Shown here piece after piece: positions 9,978-18,575 of a stretch of DNA of 64,000 nucleotides (its first letter is position 1; the number at the start of each line of letters is the position of its first letter). Location: NCBI RefSeq assembly GCF_004028155.1, contig NZ_SBII01000014.1:1-64000 (forward strand). The letters run 5' to 3'. Below the pieces are notes generated by a model. That model was not told the origin of the DNA and did not search any database. It saw only the letters and a list, made by a program, of their open reading frames with translations. The translations under genes and the position numbers were made by a program. The stretch is from Flavobacterium cerinum (GTDB taxonomy: Bacteria > Bacteroidota > Bacteroidia > Flavobacteriales > Flavobacteriaceae).

Positions 9978-11036
9978 TTAGCTTTTTTGCTCTTTATTAA
10001 AGTAAACAAGGTAATAGTACATTTGTTTTTCTTCGTCCCAGCCTTTTTCTACAAATTTTTCTGCACTTTCAGGGTTAATGAAGTCTAATTTGATCTGGAT
10101 ATTTGTATCCAGGTTAATTACATTTTTCATTTTTTTCCTTGCATCAGAAACAGCTGCATTTGCAATAGGGAATGACGTTACGTCTTCAATACTGTATTTA
10201 GGTGCTTTCTCTACTTTATAGTTTTTAAACTCAGGAATAAGATCCGGATTGTCTAATACTTCGTTAAGGAAATTTGTTTCTTCAAACTCATCATTTTTTG
10301 CAAAATAATTTACAGAGCGGTTCATGAACATTACCTCTTCTTTTTTGTCTTCTGCAGGAAGTACTACATCTTTAGCGAAGTCCTGACAGAATTTAAGGTA
10401 TTTTTTCGTGATAAAGTTCTCATCCTGAAAAGCATCTACAGATAAAAAATGCTCTAACCAGTAACGTGCATCATAGCGGTTACTGTCTATAGTAAGTATT
10501 TTGTAACCTTCTTCTTTTTTGTAGTTAAAAATAATACAGCCTTTATCAAGTTTATTAAGATTGATACCTTGTTGAAGCATTACTTCAAGGTTGGCCTCTT
10601 TCTCTTCAAACTGAAGAAAATCTGTTTTAATCTCACTTTTAAAGATACCTATAGCATCTACAGGATTATTATCTATTGTAAGGTGTGTTAAATAAGCAAC
10701 ATATACCTCTCCGTTTTTAATGTGCGGGTGGTTAGACTGCTCAAATAAGTGCTTTGTTATTTTTTTTGAAACCTCATGAACTGATTCAGGATTTGTAAAT
10801 ACTTCTGTAGCAAAATTGTACATGTCGTGATAATCCAAATGCACATCATGGGCAAACTGAAAATAATTTTCTTCTTTATCCCTAAATGGCTTAAAGAAAT
10901 ATTCCTTTAATAGCGGAACAATCTCATCGTTTAAGTTATAAGGTTGTTCAGATAAAAAGAAAGCTTCGTTACGGCTTTTGTTACCTACTCTGTGTACAGA
11001 AAGGTTTTCAATGTGCGTGTTGAATAAATTGATCAT
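9978..11036 (-). CDS. Nucleoid-associated protein, NdpA/YejK (NA37) family
   Basis: A 352-residue protein with the NA37 family start INxxIENLSVHRVGNKSRNE and the family's typical length of 330-350. Members bind DNA and belong to the bacterial nucleoid, with a poorly defined role. The sequence shows no signal peptide and no membrane segment, and it is rich in charged residues (long K/E stretches, as in DEFEETNFLNEVLD). The start at 11036 gives the conserved N-terminus directly. The gene stands alone, with its own terminator downstream and about 90 bp to the next upstream gene. Assignment is from recognisable family sequence; no catalytic motif is expected. Confidence 0.85.
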   Translation of the reverse strand: MINLFNTHIENLSVHRVGNKSRNEAFFLSEQPYNLNDEIVPLLKEYFFKPFRDKEENYFQFAHDVHLDYHDMYNFATEVFTNPESVHEVSKKITKHLFEQSNHPHIKNGEVYVAYLTHLTIDNNPVDAIGIFKSEIKTDFLQFEEKEANLEVMLQQGINLNKLDKGCIIFNYKKEEGYKILTIDSNRYDARYWLEHFLSVDAFQDENFITKKYLKFCQDFAKDVVLPAEDKKEEVMFMNRSVNYFAKNDEFEETNFLNEVLDNPDLIPEFKNYKVEKAPKYSIEDVTSFPIANAAVSDARKKMKNVINLDTNIQIKLDFINPESAEKFVEKGWDEEKQMYYYLVYFNKEQKS

Positions 11037-11129
11037 TTTTTGGCGGGTAGCTAAATGCTATTATAAACAGTTTTAGTAATATTTTTTATTATAAATTGGA
11101 TTCAGTTCCAAGTATCTCAGTTTCTCAGA

Positions 11130-11675
11130 TTAATTCCAATTATGGTCATCCATACCTATGTCGCCAAAGCTTTGGTCGTCATCAAACATATCCAGGTCTT
11201 CCTCATCATAATCGTCATCAAACTCGCCATACAGGTCATCTTCAGCACCATCTGTACCAAAAGCATGTTCAGGAGCATTAGCCGGCATTTCGCCATGAGA
11301 AAAAAGCAATTCAGGATAACTGGCACCGCTTTCCGGTTCTTCAATAGCTGCAAGCTCAACAAAGAAGGTCCACATGTTTAAAAAGTCATACACGTAGATG
11401 ATCTTGTTGTCCATTTCGTCAAGATTATCAGCAAGAATATAATCTGCCATTGTTTTTTGTTCACCGGCTACATCACCAGTATCAAACAACGGGATTTCTT
11501 CTCCCTGTGTCCATTCGTTATCACTCATATAGAATGATGCAATTTCAAGTCCGTCAAAGCCAAAAGCATTTACTATAGCGTTGTGCAGGTCTTCCAGCGT
11601 GTCTGTATTAAGGATTGCTATATCCCTAAAAATATCCTCTTCGGCATCAAGTATAACTCTGAATTTATAAACCAT
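11130..11675 (-). CDS. pRiA4b ORF-3-like / IS1096 passenger TnpR family protein
   Basis: A 181-residue acidic cytoplasmic protein. Its N-terminus (MVYKFRVILDAEEDIFRDIAI, LEDLHNAIVNAFGFDG, ASFYMSDNEW) is the fold of the plasmid pRiA4b ORF-3 family, which databases sometimes name after the IS1096 passenger protein TnpR. Residues 120-181 are strongly acidic and end DDHNWN. No transposase, resolvase catalytic motif or terminal repeat lies nearby, so the name should not be read as evidence of a mobile element. In flavobacteria this is a conserved chromosomal gene of unknown function. The ATG at 11675 is followed at once by the conserved strand, which supports the start. Confidence 0.8.
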   Translation of the reverse strand: MVYKFRVILDAEEDIFRDIAILNTDTLEDLHNAIVNAFGFDGLEIASFYMSDNEWTQGEEIPLFDTGDVAGEQKTMADYILADNLDEMDNKIIYVYDFLNMWTFFVELAAIEEPESGASYPELLFSHGEMPANAPEHAFGTDGAEDDLYGEFDDDYDEEDLDMFDDDQSFGDIGMDDHNWN

Positions 11676-11876
11676 GGTTCAAGTATTTTGTAGAGGGCAA
11701 AGGTAATCTATAAATTCTTATTTTGGATTTTGGAATTTTAGATTTTTTGGATATGGATATTTAAAATGAAGATGAAAGTTATCCTAAATCAAATTTAAGT
11801 GATTTGTAATCAGTAGGATTTATAAAAAATGGTGAATCTAATTTTATTCTGATTTACGGATATTTATTAAGTATAC

Positions 11877-12839
11877 TTAAATATGGAATCCTATTTTAAA
11901 ACCTCCCCATTTATGGGCATATCCGGTTTTAAATTCGCGGGTAATATCGGCACGTGAATATTCAAAATAAAGTTTTTTGAATCGGATAACGATACCATAG
12001 TTGTTTTGCATAACAAAACGTTCTATGCCGCCAGCTGAAATAGTGTAAGGATTATTAGTACTAAAAAGACCTCCCTGGATTGAGGCATCATAACCCACAA
12101 CTTTTATTTGGGGTTGGGTAAATAGATATACCTGGAAACGATTTTGATCTTTAAAAGATGTAAATGGCGAATTAATAATGCCTAATGTAGCATTTATTCC
12201 TGCTGAAATATGAGTGTTATAGGTACCCAGCCTTGCTTTTGAGTCCAGGTTGATCCTAAAAATGTTCTGTAATTGATATAATTGTTTTTCGTATACCAGT
12301 TCATAATCCAGTATCAGGTCATTTTTCATTTGGTATTTCCATCCCATAGGCAGTTCGTCGCCAATCCATTTATGGATTCCGCTCTGCATTTGATCGCCTA
12401 ATGCTGCAGGTCCTATCATACCGGATGTTAATGATGAGGATAATCGTGATTTATTCAGGGTATCGGTAGCAATAACAAAACTTTTAAGGGCAATGGTTGC
12501 GGCATAAGGACGGTCGCCATACAGTATTTGATCTGCCGAAATATCGGTAGGTATAAATCCGGTCTGCTCAAACGAAAGTCCGTATCGTTTCTCGCTGGTT
12601 TTAGGCGCAATCAGTATTTTGTTTATCGGGTTTCCTTTTAGCCAGGGTGTAACCAATTCGAGAGTATAGCCCTGGGTATAATAAAGATCGCTTGAGGTGA
12701 AAAAATCATTATCATAATCAAAACGAAAGTAACGATCGTTTTTAATATCGCGAAAAGATGCTGTGTTGTCTATTCTTTGTGCTATAGAAGAGCTCGAAAT
12801 AAGAAGGATAATTGCTGCTATGTATAATTTACTTTTCAT
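11877..12839 (-). CDS. LpxR-like lipid A deacylase family outer-membrane protein
   Basis: A 320-residue outer-membrane beta-barrel with a signal peptide ending near SSIAQ-R. Landmarks of the LpxR (DUF2219) family are present: FRFDYDNDFFTSSDLYYTQG near the N-terminus, holding the conserved Asn-Asp and Thr positions, GDRPYAA at about 110, and GDQMQSGIHKWIGDELPMGW at about 150-170, holding the active-site His. Characterised LpxR removes the 3'-acyloxyacyl chain of lipid A at the outer membrane with Ca2+. That this protein does the same is inference from the conserved motifs. Its start overlaps the end of the VOC gene by 11 bp, which suggests co-transcription. It has an aromatic C-terminus (GGFKIGFHI) as expected for a barrel. 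Confidence 0.82.
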   Translation of the reverse strand: MKSKLYIAAIILLISSSSIAQRIDNTASFRDIKNDRYFRFDYDNDFFTSSDLYYTQGYTLELVTPWLKGNPINKILIAPKTSEKRYGLSFEQTGFIPTDISADQILYGDRPYAATIALKSFVIATDTLNKSRLSSSLTSGMIGPAALGDQMQSGIHKWIGDELPMGWKYQMKNDLILDYELVYEKQLYQLQNIFRINLDSKARLGTYNTHISAGINATLGIINSPFTSFKDQNRFQVYLFTQPQIKVVGYDASIQGGLFSTNNPYTISAGGIERFVMQNNYGIVIRFKKLYFEYSRADITREFKTGYAHKWGGFKIGFHI

Positions 12840-13218
12840 AAAACTCTATAGGCAGCCCGTCCGGGTCGCTTATAAAGGTAAAGCGTTTCCCCGTGAACTG
12901 ATCTATACGTACGGGTTCTGCTGATATCTGGTTTTTGTTAAGCCATTCTAAGGTAGTATCTATATCATTAACTTCAAAAGCAAGATGTCTTAAACCGGCG
13001 GCTTCGGGACGTGAAATACGTGTAGGTGGAAACGGGAAAGAGAACAGTTCTATAGCGTAATTTTCGTTTACTGCCAGATCCAGTTTATAAGAATCCCGTT
13101 CTTTGCGGTAATACTCAGCAAGTATAGTGAACCCCATTATTTGGGTATAAAATTGTTTTGAAACCTCGTAATCAGAACAGATTATAGCTACGTGGTGTAT
13201 TTTGTTTATGTTTAGCAT
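12829..13218 (-). CDS. VOC family protein, YaeR/SMU1112c (GloA2) type
   Basis: A 129-residue glyoxalase/bleomycin-resistance fold protein. It shows the YaeR-type pattern HHVAIICSDYEVSKQFYTQIMGF, the middle segment GLRHLAFEVNDI and the end FISDPDGLPIEFYEK. His-8, His near residue 92 and Glu near the C-terminus fit the conserved metal positions. The substrate of this subgroup is not established. It is the middle gene of a tight set, 2 bp after the other VOC gene and overlapping the LpxR-like gene by 11 bp, so the three are probably one transcript. Confidence 0.82.
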   Translation of the reverse strand: MLNINKIHHVAIICSDYEVSKQFYTQIMGFTILAEYYRKERDSYKLDLAVNENYAIELFSFPFPPTRISRPEAAGLRHLAFEVNDIDTTLEWLNKNQISAEPVRIDQFTGKRFTFISDPDGLPIEFYEK

Positions 13219-13220
13219 TC

Positions 13221-13607
13221 TTATAAATATTCAGCTTCAGTTATCCACCATTGATTACCAAAAGGATCTTCAAATCCGGCGGCATAACCATATTCTTTTC
13301 TTTCGGGTTTTTGCAGTGATGTACCTCCCTGTTCAATTCCTGCATTGTATATACGATCTACATCTTCAACAAACAGAAACATCCCTGCCGGTTTTTGTTT
13401 CCATGTATCCGTACTTTGTGCAAACATAATAACAGCATCGTTAATTTTTATTTCGCCATGCATAATCTGCCTGTTAGGATCATCTCCATCCGGCACGATC
13501 ATTTGTTCTCTGGCACCAAAGACTTTTTTGGTATATTGAAGAAATTCGGCAGACTTATCTAAAATAAGGTAAGGCATTACCGGAAGATAGTGAGGAGGTA
13601 TTTTCAT
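13221..13607 (-). CDS. VOC family (PhnB-like) protein
   Basis: A 128-residue vicinal-oxygen-chelate protein of the PhnB-like group: MPYLILDKSAEFLQYTKKVFGA, MHGEIKINDAVIMFAQ, GMFLFVEDVDRIY and the typical ending FEDPFGNQWWITE. Members bind a metal or act as non-catalytic relatives, and the substrate is not predictable. The gene is first of a three-gene set with another VOC protein and the LpxR-like protein. Its ATG at 13605-13607 sits 11 bp after a GAGG-like stretch on the plus listing that is not on its own strand, so no strong ribosome binding site is visible, as is normal in this phylum. Confidence 0.8.
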   Translation of the reverse strand: MKIPPHYLPVMPYLILDKSAEFLQYTKKVFGAREQMIVPDGDDPNRQIMHGEIKINDAVIMFAQSTDTWKQKPAGMFLFVEDVDRIYNAGIEQGGTSLQKPERKEYGYAAGFEDPFGNQWWITEAEYL

Positions 13608-13665
13608 GATGGTATGATTTAAGATACCATAAATATACAGTGTAACACCATTGTATAAAAGCCTT

Positions 13666-14271
13666 TTAAGGTTTTATTGACTTTTTAAGGTCTCTTTTAA
13701 ATTTTTTAAATTTGGTAAGTGCCTGGTGTGATGGGTATCTTCTTTTCTCGGTTAGATTGTTGAAAAACAATGCTACTATAAGCAATATTACGGCTCCGCT
13801 TAAAACAGGTGTCACTACATAACTATAACCTAATGCTTTAATTTGCGGCGAACCTGTAACGGCTATCAGTGCTGTTGCGCCTCCAGGCGGATGCAGGGTT
13901 TTGGTGATCTGCATAAAAACGATAGATAATGAAACGGCCAGTGGAGCAGAGAGCCATAAAACATCCGGTATTAGTTTTTGAACAGTAACACCAATGATGG
14001 CAGATACTACGTGACCACCTATAAGATTTCGGGGCTGCGCCAGCGGACTTTGGATAACACCGTATACCAAAACACATGAGGCACCAAATGAACCTATAAG
14101 GAATACATAATCCTGCTGCGGAAAGGCTTCATACTCTAAAAAAGCAATAATACCCAAACCGACAAATGATCCAAGAAATGCCCAAAAGTGTTCTTTGTAG
14201 TCAACTAATGTTTCTTTATAAAAAACATACCGTGCTTTTCGGTAATTGTGTTTTATCTTTTTTATAGGCAT
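13666..14271 (-). CDS. HPP family integral membrane protein
   Basis: A 201-residue protein with four or five hydrophobic helices and the HPP family signature LHPPGGATALIAVTG (around residues 125-140), plus GASCVLVYGVIQSPLAQPRN and GGHVVSA earlier. HPP proteins in cyanobacteria and plastids take part in nitrite transport; other bacterial members are uncharacterised. The start codon lies 1 bp after the stop of the ClC channel gene, so the two are translationally coupled. This suggests a joint anion transport role, which is inference. The tail (residues 180-201) is very basic and cytoplasmic. Confidence 0.85.
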   Translation of the reverse strand: MPIKKIKHNYRKARYVFYKETLVDYKEHFWAFLGSFVGLGIIAFLEYEAFPQQDYVFLIGSFGASCVLVYGVIQSPLAQPRNLIGGHVVSAIIGVTVQKLIPDVLWLSAPLAVSLSIVFMQITKTLHPPGGATALIAVTGSPQIKALGYSYVVTPVLSGAVILLIVALFFNNLTEKRRYPSHQALTKFKKFKRDLKKSIKP

Positions 14272-14272
14272 A

Positions 14273-15544
14273 TTAGTGTTTTATAGGTGCTAAGGTATAA
14301 ACGGTATAAGGATATATTGCTTTAGCACTGTATTTAGCAATAAGGCTTATAATTAGTATAGGTACAAAAAGAGTATAGTCGTTTATAAGACCACAAACCA
14401 GAAATAATGCAGTGAATGGTGCATGGATACTGGCACTTAACATGGCTGCCATTCCTATAACCATAAAGTTAATAGGGATAACTCCTGCATCAAAATACGT
14501 ATTTAGGAATACCGCTAAGAAAAGACCTAAAAAAGCGCCTATAAACAGGCTAGGGGCAAACACACCTCCATCACCTCCCGCCGAAAGCGTTATGGATGTT
14601 ATAATAGGTTTTAAAAGCAGGATTCCGATCAAAACCATTACGTGAGGTAAAGTTAATGATAAGGTATTAGCCGTTAGTATACTGTCTTTCATGGCGTGGT
14701 ATCCGTCACCATATAATTGTGGGAAAACAAATAGAATACTGCTTATTATTGCTGCTCCCAGTAATATCTTATAATAATGATTTGAAAATTTAGCAAACTG
14801 TGCTTTAAAGAAGAAAACACATTTGGTAAGGTATATTGAGTTTAATCCACACAGTACACCAAGTAAGACCAAATAGGGCATTGCATTTAAATGCCATTGC
14901 GTGATGTTCATAGCAAATAAAGGCTTCTCTTTAAGTACCAGTACAAAGGCAAAAGCAATTATAGCTGCCAGTATATTGGTTATTAAAAATACTTTATTGG
15001 CTTTTTTAGAAACTACTTCATAAGCAAAAAGCAACCCCGCAAATGGACTGCAGAAAAGCGCAGTAATACCTGCAGTAATACCCGCGCAGATCAGTTCTGT
15101 TTTATATTTTCTAAATATTTTTTCCTTTTCCTGAGCTAATGATCCTATTGCAGCTGTGGATACTACGGTTGAAACCTCAATACCGGTGCTTCCACCAAAA
15201 ATTACAGTTATCAGTCCGTTTACAAAGTGCGAAGGAATCTTGTAAGATGGAAGATTTTTACCTGTCCGGGTACTTTCAAATACTTCTTTGATACCCTTGT
15301 TCTCTTTCTTTCTAAAAAGGTACTGCCTTAGGATATAAATAAGTGACAATCCAAAGAATGGGAATATGATAAGGTAAATACTGCTGTGTTGTGACTGATG
15401 GAAAAGTATTTCCTCATAATACTCAGTTATCCTTTTAAGAGATATGGCAAGCAATGCAGCTAAAAAGCCTATAACTAAAGAAACAACGATTAACTTTTGG
15501 TATTTAACAAAGGCATATTTTTCTTTAAGAGTATGGGGCAGCAT
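14273..15544 (-). CDS. ClC-family chloride channel / H+-Cl- antiporter
   Basis: A 423-residue polytopic membrane protein. The ClC pore motifs are visible: the first selectivity region is divergent (ESTRTGKNLPSYKIP), the second is GGSTGIEVSTV with the gating glutamate kept, and the third is GGDGGVFAPSLFIGAFLG. The second motif lacks the usual GxEGP proline, which may alter selectivity. No C-terminal CBS domains are present, so this is a minimal ClC. Retention of the gating Glu is compatible with proton-coupled exchange. The gene is the first of a two-gene unit with the HPP protein 1 bp downstream, and a TAnnTTTG promoter element lies 24 bp upstream. Confidence 0.88.
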   Translation of the reverse strand: MLPHTLKEKYAFVKYQKLIVVSLVIGFLAALLAISLKRITEYYEEILFHQSQHSSIYLIIFPFFGLSLIYILRQYLFRKKENKGIKEVFESTRTGKNLPSYKIPSHFVNGLITVIFGGSTGIEVSTVVSTAAIGSLAQEKEKIFRKYKTELICAGITAGITALFCSPFAGLLFAYEVVSKKANKVFLITNILAAIIAFAFVLVLKEKPLFAMNITQWHLNAMPYLVLLGVLCGLNSIYLTKCVFFFKAQFAKFSNHYYKILLGAAIISSILFVFPQLYGDGYHAMKDSILTANTLSLTLPHVMVLIGILLLKPIITSITLSAGGDGGVFAPSLFIGAFLGLFLAVFLNTYFDAGVIPINFMVIGMAAMLSASIHAPFTALFLVCGLINDYTLFVPILIISLIAKYSAKAIYPYTVYTLAPIKH

Positions 15545-15567
15545 TGCAGTATATGTATTTATTATTG

Positions 15568-15575
15568 CAAAAATA
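15568..15575 (-). promoter_or_regulatory. Candidate -7 element for the ClC-HPP operon
   Basis: TATTTTTG on the minus strand matches the Bacteroidetes -7 consensus TAnnTTTG, 23 bp from the ClC start codon. No clear TTG is seen at the -33 position. Confidence 0.5.
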
Positions 15576-15648
15576 GCGATAACGATACATTTATTGCATT
15601 AAAAACGCGTTAAAGTTGGTTGAATGATATTGTTTTTCAACAGACTGT

Positions 15649-16263
15649 CTAATCACGCATCTTTATCTGCTCTATAAGTTCAAGTCTTTTTACAATAGTT
15701 CCTTTTTCTAAAATTGTTCCGGGAGATAATACTGCATTTGCGCCAATCTTGCAATGATCAGCTACTAAAGAGCCGAATTTTGAAACGTTTGTATTGATTA
15801 TTTCCGATCTGTAAAGCACGCTGATGTCTTTTATTGTTCGTTCATTATAGTGATTGGCTGCAATTGATCCGGCTTCAAAATTTACATGACGTCCAATTAT
15901 ACTATTGCCAATATAATTGAAATGTGCGATCGCAGTATCGGAACTGATTATACTGCTCTTGATCTCGCATCCCGGACCAACTTTTACCGATTTATCAAGA
16001 TAAATACCTTCCCTGAAATAAGCATTTGCACCTACATAGCACCCTTCATTTATAATAGCAGCATTTTTTAGGGTAACTCCTTTTTCTATAATTGCTGACT
16101 TATGTATTGCTACAGCTCCTGTAATCAAATAATCACTGTTTAGTTTTGGGATGAGTTCTTCTATAATTGAATTTAATCTGCTTGTAAGCTCCCAAGGTTT
16201 TAGTGTAGTATTATAAGTAAATGATGTAGAGAATCCGGTTATAAATTCATTAATGTTAATCAT
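15649..16263 (-). CDS. Left-handed beta-helix acyltransferase-like protein (GlmU C-terminal type)
   Basis: A protein of 204 residues starting at ATG 16263 (MININEFI); the longer frame from 16296 adds 11 residues without support. Residues 60-190 consist of hexapeptide repeats ([LIV]GxxxxI type: VGANAYFREGI, VGPGCEIKSSI, IGRHVNFEAGSI, IGANAVLSPGTI). The AHFNYIGNSIIG segment corresponds to the HxxYxGD loop of GlmU that carries the catalytic His. It lacks the uridylyltransferase domain, so it could transfer an acyl group to a nucleotide sugar or be a binding relative. It is divergently placed from the TonB receptor gene. Confidence 0.7.
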   Translation of the reverse strand: MININEFITGFSTSFTYNTTLKPWELTSRLNSIIEELIPKLNSDYLITGAVAIHKSAIIEKGVTLKNAAIINEGCYVGANAYFREGIYLDKSVKVGPGCEIKSSIISSDTAIAHFNYIGNSIIGRHVNFEAGSIAANHYNERTIKDISVLYRSEIINTNVSKFGSLVADHCKIGANAVLSPGTILEKGTIVKRLELIEQIKMRD

Positions 16264-16330
16264 TTTTTTTACCTCTAAATTAAAATTAATAGGCAAACGA
16301 TTTATGGTTTATATAAATTAATTTCTCTTA

Positions 16331-16401
16331 ACAGTTCGTCCATGAAATTCTACAGTTGGGTATTGTTTTTTATGAAAGGTCAATTTACCGATGCAATTTT
16401 G
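16331..16401 (+). promoter_or_regulatory. LytTR-type direct repeat and -7 box upstream of the TonB receptor
   Basis: Two half-sites, ACAGTTCGT (16331-16339) and ACAGTTGGG (16352-16360), both fit the LytTR consensus [TA][AC][CA]GTTN[AG][TG] and are separated by 12 bp. Thirty-three bp further on is CAATTTTG (16394-16401), close to the -7 consensus TAnnTTTG, with no -33 TTG at the right distance, as expected for an activated promoter. The ATG of the receptor is 20 bp further. The same layout is found at 21202-21272. Confidence 0.7.
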
Positions 16402-16421
16402 ACGCAACAAACCAATCTACC

Positions 16422-18575
16422 ATGAAACTACTAATTACTCTCTTATTATTTTTATCGGGCTTAGCCTTGCAAGCGCAGACTAAGATAACCGGCACAGTAA
16501 CCGATACCAAAGGCCAGCCACTTGCTGCTACAAGCATTTATATTGACGGAACGTATGACGGAGGCACGACTGATGATAAAGGACATTTCTCCTTTGAAAC
16601 CACAGCAGCCGGAAGCCAGATACTGGTAATTTCATTCCTGTTTTATGAAGACATAAAAAAAACGATAGTAATAGAAAATTATCAGCCGCAAACCTTTAAA
16701 ATGAAAGAGAGTATGAATACGTTGGATACTGTTGTTATTTCAGCAGGAACCTTCCAGGCCGGCGATAACAGTAAGGTAACAGCTTTAAAACCATTGGATA
16801 TTGTTACTACTGCCGGTGCTGTGGGTGATATTACAGGAGCCTTTCTTACCTTACCAGGTACACAAACGGTAGGAGAGAGCGGCAGGTTATTTGTTAGAGG
16901 AGGGGAGGCTGATGAAACCCAAACCTTTGTAGATGGTCTTAGAGTGGCTCAGCCCTATGGTGCTCAGGCAAATAACCTTCCTACCCGCGGCCGTTTTTCT
17001 CCGTTCCTGTTTAGCGGAATGACATTTTCTACTGGAGGATATTCGGCAGAATATGGTGAAGCGCTTTCCAGTGTACTGCTGCTAAATACCATCGAAGAAC
17101 CGGCTCAGGAACAAACAGACATCTCTCTGATGACCGTGGGATTAGGACTCGGTAATACGCAGAAATGGGAGAAAAGCTCATTAAGTTTCAACCTGTCTTA
17201 TGTAAATTTAGAGCCGTACCAATGGATGGTTCCGCAAAAGGTAAATTGGAATAAGCCTTATCAGTCATTGTCAGGAGAAACGGTATACCGTTACAAGTTC
17301 AATGGCGGTATGCTTAAAGTATATGCAGCATTCGACCATGCTAATTTTGACATTAACCAAAATGATGTTAATGAACCTGACCCGGTTAGAGTAAATATGA
17401 AAAACGACAACTTCTATTTTAATACTTCCTATAAAGGAATGTTTGGTACCCAATGGACCATTCATACTGGGCTTAGTTATGGTTATAGTCACAATGACAT
17501 CGGACTTAATAAAGACAATGTAACCAACGGTGAGCATTCATCACATCTTAAACTAAAACTTCGTAAAAGCTTTAGTGACAGGATAAAACTAACTTTCGGA
17601 GCCGATTATTTTATTACCGATTTTACCGAAGACTACCGCCAACCCGCAGGAACGACCTATAATCTAGGTTACAACAACTCGATAGCAGCTGCCTATGCCG
17701 AGACTGATATTTTTCTATCCAAAGAGCTGGCTTTTAAAGCCGGTATCAGAACTTCTTATTCAGATTTACTAAGCGAAGGAACTGTAGAACCTCGTGCTGC
17801 ATTAGCTTATAAAGTAAGTAGTAAAAGCCAATTTTCTCTTGCTTATGGCGATTTTTACCAAACGCCGAAACAAGATTATTTAAAGTATTATAAAGATTTT
17901 GAGCACGAAAAAACAGCGCACTATATTTTTAATTATATGTACAATGTAGAAGGTAAGATGTTTAGAGCAGAAGTCTATTACAAACAATACGACCGTCTGG
18001 TAAAATACAATACAAAAATACCGGAGTACGGTACCCAGTTTACAAATGGAGGTGTTGGTTTTGCAAAAGGTATCGATCTTCTTTGGAGGGATAATAAGAT
18101 TTTTAAAAACCTGGAATACTGGATATCTTATTCATATATAGACAGTAAAAGGGATTATAAAAATTATGAATATAGTGTGACACCCAGCTATATAGCAAAA
18201 CACAATTTTTCTGTAGTTGGGAAGTATTGGGTCAATAGTTTAAAGTCGCAGGTAGGTGTCACTTATACTTTTAATAGCGGAAGACCATACAACAATCCTA
18301 ATGAAAATGCTTTTATGGATGAGCATACAAAATGCTATAACAATTTGGTTTTGAGTTGGGCATGGCTATTGAGTCCTCAAAAAATATTATACTTTTCGGT
18401 ATCTAATGTTATGGGGAGTGACAACGTTTTTGGGTATAGCTATGCCAATACTGCGGGAGCAGATGGACAGTATGCAAGACAGGCCATTACCCAGCCAGCC
18501 GACCGTTTCTTTTTTGTGGGCTTTTTCTGGACCATAAGTGCTGATAAAAAAAGAAACCAACTGGAGAATTTATAA
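16422..18575 (+). CDS. TonB-dependent outer-membrane receptor with carboxypeptidase-regulatory-like N-terminus
   Basis: A protein of 717 residues starting at ATG 16422; the longer frame from 16356 runs through the regulatory site. Signal peptide residues 1-20 end LALQAQ-T. Residues 21-105 are a CarboxypepD_reg-like beta sandwich (KITGTVTDTKGQPLAATSIY). A plug follows from about 125 (GAVGDITGAFLTLPGTQTVGE, LFVRGGEADETQTFVDGLRV), then a 22-strand barrel (GGYSAEYGEALSSVLLLNT) to the C-terminus. Such receptors import large substrates using TonB energy. No SusD gene lies next to it, so it is probably not a polysaccharide-utilisation receptor. The substrate is unknown. A LytTR-type site in its promoter links it to the signalling operon at 21311-24735. 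Confidence 0.9.
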   Translation: MKLLITLLLFLSGLALQAQTKITGTVTDTKGQPLAATSIYIDGTYDGGTTDDKGHFSFETTAAGSQILVISFLFYEDIKKTIVIENYQPQTFKMKESMNTLDTVVISAGTFQAGDNSKVTALKPLDIVTTAGAVGDITGAFLTLPGTQTVGESGRLFVRGGEADETQTFVDGLRVAQPYGAQANNLPTRGRFSPFLFSGMTFSTGGYSAEYGEALSSVLLLNTIEEPAQEQTDISLMTVGLGLGNTQKWEKSSLSFNLSYVNLEPYQWMVPQKVNWNKPYQSLSGETVYRYKFNGGMLKVYAAFDHANFDINQNDVNEPDPVRVNMKNDNFYFNTSYKGMFGTQWTIHTGLSYGYSHNDIGLNKDNVTNGEHSSHLKLKLRKSFSDRIKLTFGADYFITDFTEDYRQPAGTTYNLGYNNSIAAAYAETDIFLSKELAFKAGIRTSYSDLLSEGTVEPRAALAYKVSSKSQFSLAYGDFYQTPKQDYLKYYKDFEHEKTAHYIFNYMYNVEGKMFRAEVYYKQYDRLVKYNTKIPEYGTQFTNGGVGFAKGIDLLWRDNKIFKNLEYWISYSYIDSKRDYKNYEYSVTPSYIAKHNFSVVGKYWVNSLKSQVGVTYTFNSGRPYNNPNENAFMDEHTKCYNNLVLSWAWLLSPQKILYFSVSNVMGSDNVFGYSYANTAGADGQYARQAITQPADRFFFVGFFWTISADKKRNQLENL

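Noticed and set aside
11130..11675. Possible transposon gene, as the family is named IS1096 passenger TnpR
   Set aside because: No transposase, inverted repeats or target duplication are seen, and the resolvase catalytic motif is missing. It is the pRiA4b ORF-3-like fold, a usual chromosomal gene.
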